Positions 5,828-6,345 of a DNA stretch of 6,345 bases are shown here, one piece after another. The notes under the pieces are model-generated. The model ran no database searches. It was not told the DNA's origin and was given only the letters and a program-made list of their open reading frames with translations. The position numbers and the translations under genes were made by a program. Numbering within the stretch: position 1 is the stretch's first letter; each line of letters starts with the position of its first letter. Origin of the DNA: Bacteroidales bacterium UBA5537 (GTDB lineage: Bacteria > Bacteroidota > Bacteroidia > Bacteroidales > Lentimicrobiaceae); assembly GCA_002426025.1 (NCBI GenBank), contig DINP01000109.1, forward strand, positions 6,389 through 12,733, read 5' to 3'.

Positions 5828-6295
5828 CTAAACCTTTGGAAGCTTTACCTCTTTTGGGATAAAACTACTGACATCGCCCCCGTTTTTATAAACATCACGC
5901 ACTATCGAGGAGTTGATAGAGGTATATTCAGGGGTGGTAAGTAAGAAAATTGTTTCTATAGATGGATGCAGCTTTTTATTTACCTGCCCTACGGTGCGTT
6001 CAAATTCAAAATCGGCCGAGGTTCTCAGGCCGCGCAGTATGTAAGAAGCCTCTATATCGCGGCAATAGTCCACAGTAAGTCCCGAATAGCTGTCAACCTT
6101 AATATTGGGGCAGTCGGCAAATACATGCTTAATCCAGTCAATGCGGTCTTCCACTTTGAAGTAATTTTTCTTCTCTATATTCAGGCCAACGGCAACAATA
6201 ATTTCATCAAATAAAGGCATTGCCCTGCGGATAATATTTTCGTGCCCTAAGGTAATGGGGTCGAATGAACCTGGGAAAACAGCGCGTTTAATCAT
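5828..6295 (-). CDS. coaD: Pantetheine-phosphate adenylyltransferase
   Basis: A 155-aa enzyme of the nucleotidyltransferase alpha/beta phosphodiesterase superfamily. It catalyses ATP + 4'-phosphopantetheine to dephospho-CoA + pyrophosphate, the penultimate step of coenzyme A synthesis, in the cytosol. Diagnostic motifs are all present: AVFPGSFDPITLGHENII (5-22) with the catalytic T/HxGH motif as T15-L-G-H18; ILRGLRTSADFEFE (86-99) with R88 and R91 for ATP and phosphate contacts; and the C-terminal nucleotide loop INSSIVRD (127-134). Length is typical. The start is the ATG at 6295-6293 and the stop is TAG. It is convergent with rsmD, across 258 bp, and has its own -7 box at 6320-6327. The rsmD/coaD neighbourhood is common in bacteria. 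Confidence 0.96.
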   Translation of the reverse strand: MIKRAVFPGSFDPITLGHENIIRRAMPLFDEIIVAVGLNIEKKNYFKVEDRIDWIKHVFADCPNIKVDSYSGLTVDYCRDIEASYILRGLRTSADFEFERTVGQVNKKLHPSIETIFLLTTPEYTSINSSIVRDVYKNGGDVSSFIPKEVKLPKV

Positions 6296-6319
6296 ATTAA
6301 CAGAATTAGCTCTTCATGG

Positions 6320-6327
6320 CAAAGATA
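6320..6327 (-). promoter_or_regulatory. Candidate -7 box for coaD
   Basis: Read on the minus strand this is TATCTTTG, a full match to TAnnTTTG, 24 nt before the coaD ATG. The -33 element would fall at or just beyond the right edge of the window and cannot be judged. The predicted leader is only about 15-20 nt, with no Shine-Dalgarno sequence. Confidence 0.6.
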
Positions 6328-6345
6328 AAAACAATTTGCCTGATG

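Noticed and set aside
5762..5944. Open frame of 60 codons on the plus strand, rich in Lys, Arg and Glu at its start
   Set aside because: Its first part is the 7-nt repeat read as codons and the rest is antisense to the end of coaD.

Overview
This 6.3 kb window looks like ordinary chromosome from a Bacteroidetes bacterium, probably Bacteroidales or a relative. Three things support this: the gene families (short AMP nucleosidase, stand-alone HsdR_N protein, DUF3822 next to rsmD and coaD), the lack of Shine-Dalgarno sequences before almost every start, and several -7 boxes of the Bacteroidetes type TAnnTTTG in the expected places. No plasmid, phage, insertion sequence, CRISPR array, tRNA or rRNA is visible.

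Layout. At the left edge, on the minus strand, amn (AMP nucleosidase) is followed 15 bp later by the first 50 codons of holA (DNA polymerase III delta), which runs off the window. Divergent from amn, on the plus strand, are a small PD-(D/E)XK nuclease-fold protein (HsdR N-terminal domain alone) and a VOC/glyoxalase-fold protein. They meet a minus-strand gene for an exported TPR protein at a strong 17-bp bidirectional terminator. About 545 bp without a credible gene follow the TPR start; they hold the TPR promoter at one end and the promoter of the next operon at the other.

The second plus-strand operon holds a 199-aa membrane-anchored protein, a DUF3822 protein and rsmD (16S rRNA m2G966 methyltransferase). 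The genes are 12 bp apart and then overlap by 10 bp, and rsmD starts at GTG. The convergent coaD gene (phosphopantetheine adenylyltransferase) closes the window. The 258 bp between rsmD and coaD hold a GC-rich patch of inverted and direct repeats and a degenerate 7-nt tandem repeat.

Most of the content is housekeeping: purine salvage, replisome loading, ribosome modification and coenzyme A synthesis. The best candidate for something undescribed is the membrane protein plus DUF3822 pair. Its layout resembles the PilM/PilN (or GspL) inner-membrane module of type IV pilus and type II secretion machines, although no such machine is visible here. This is a fold-level inference, not a demonstrated system.
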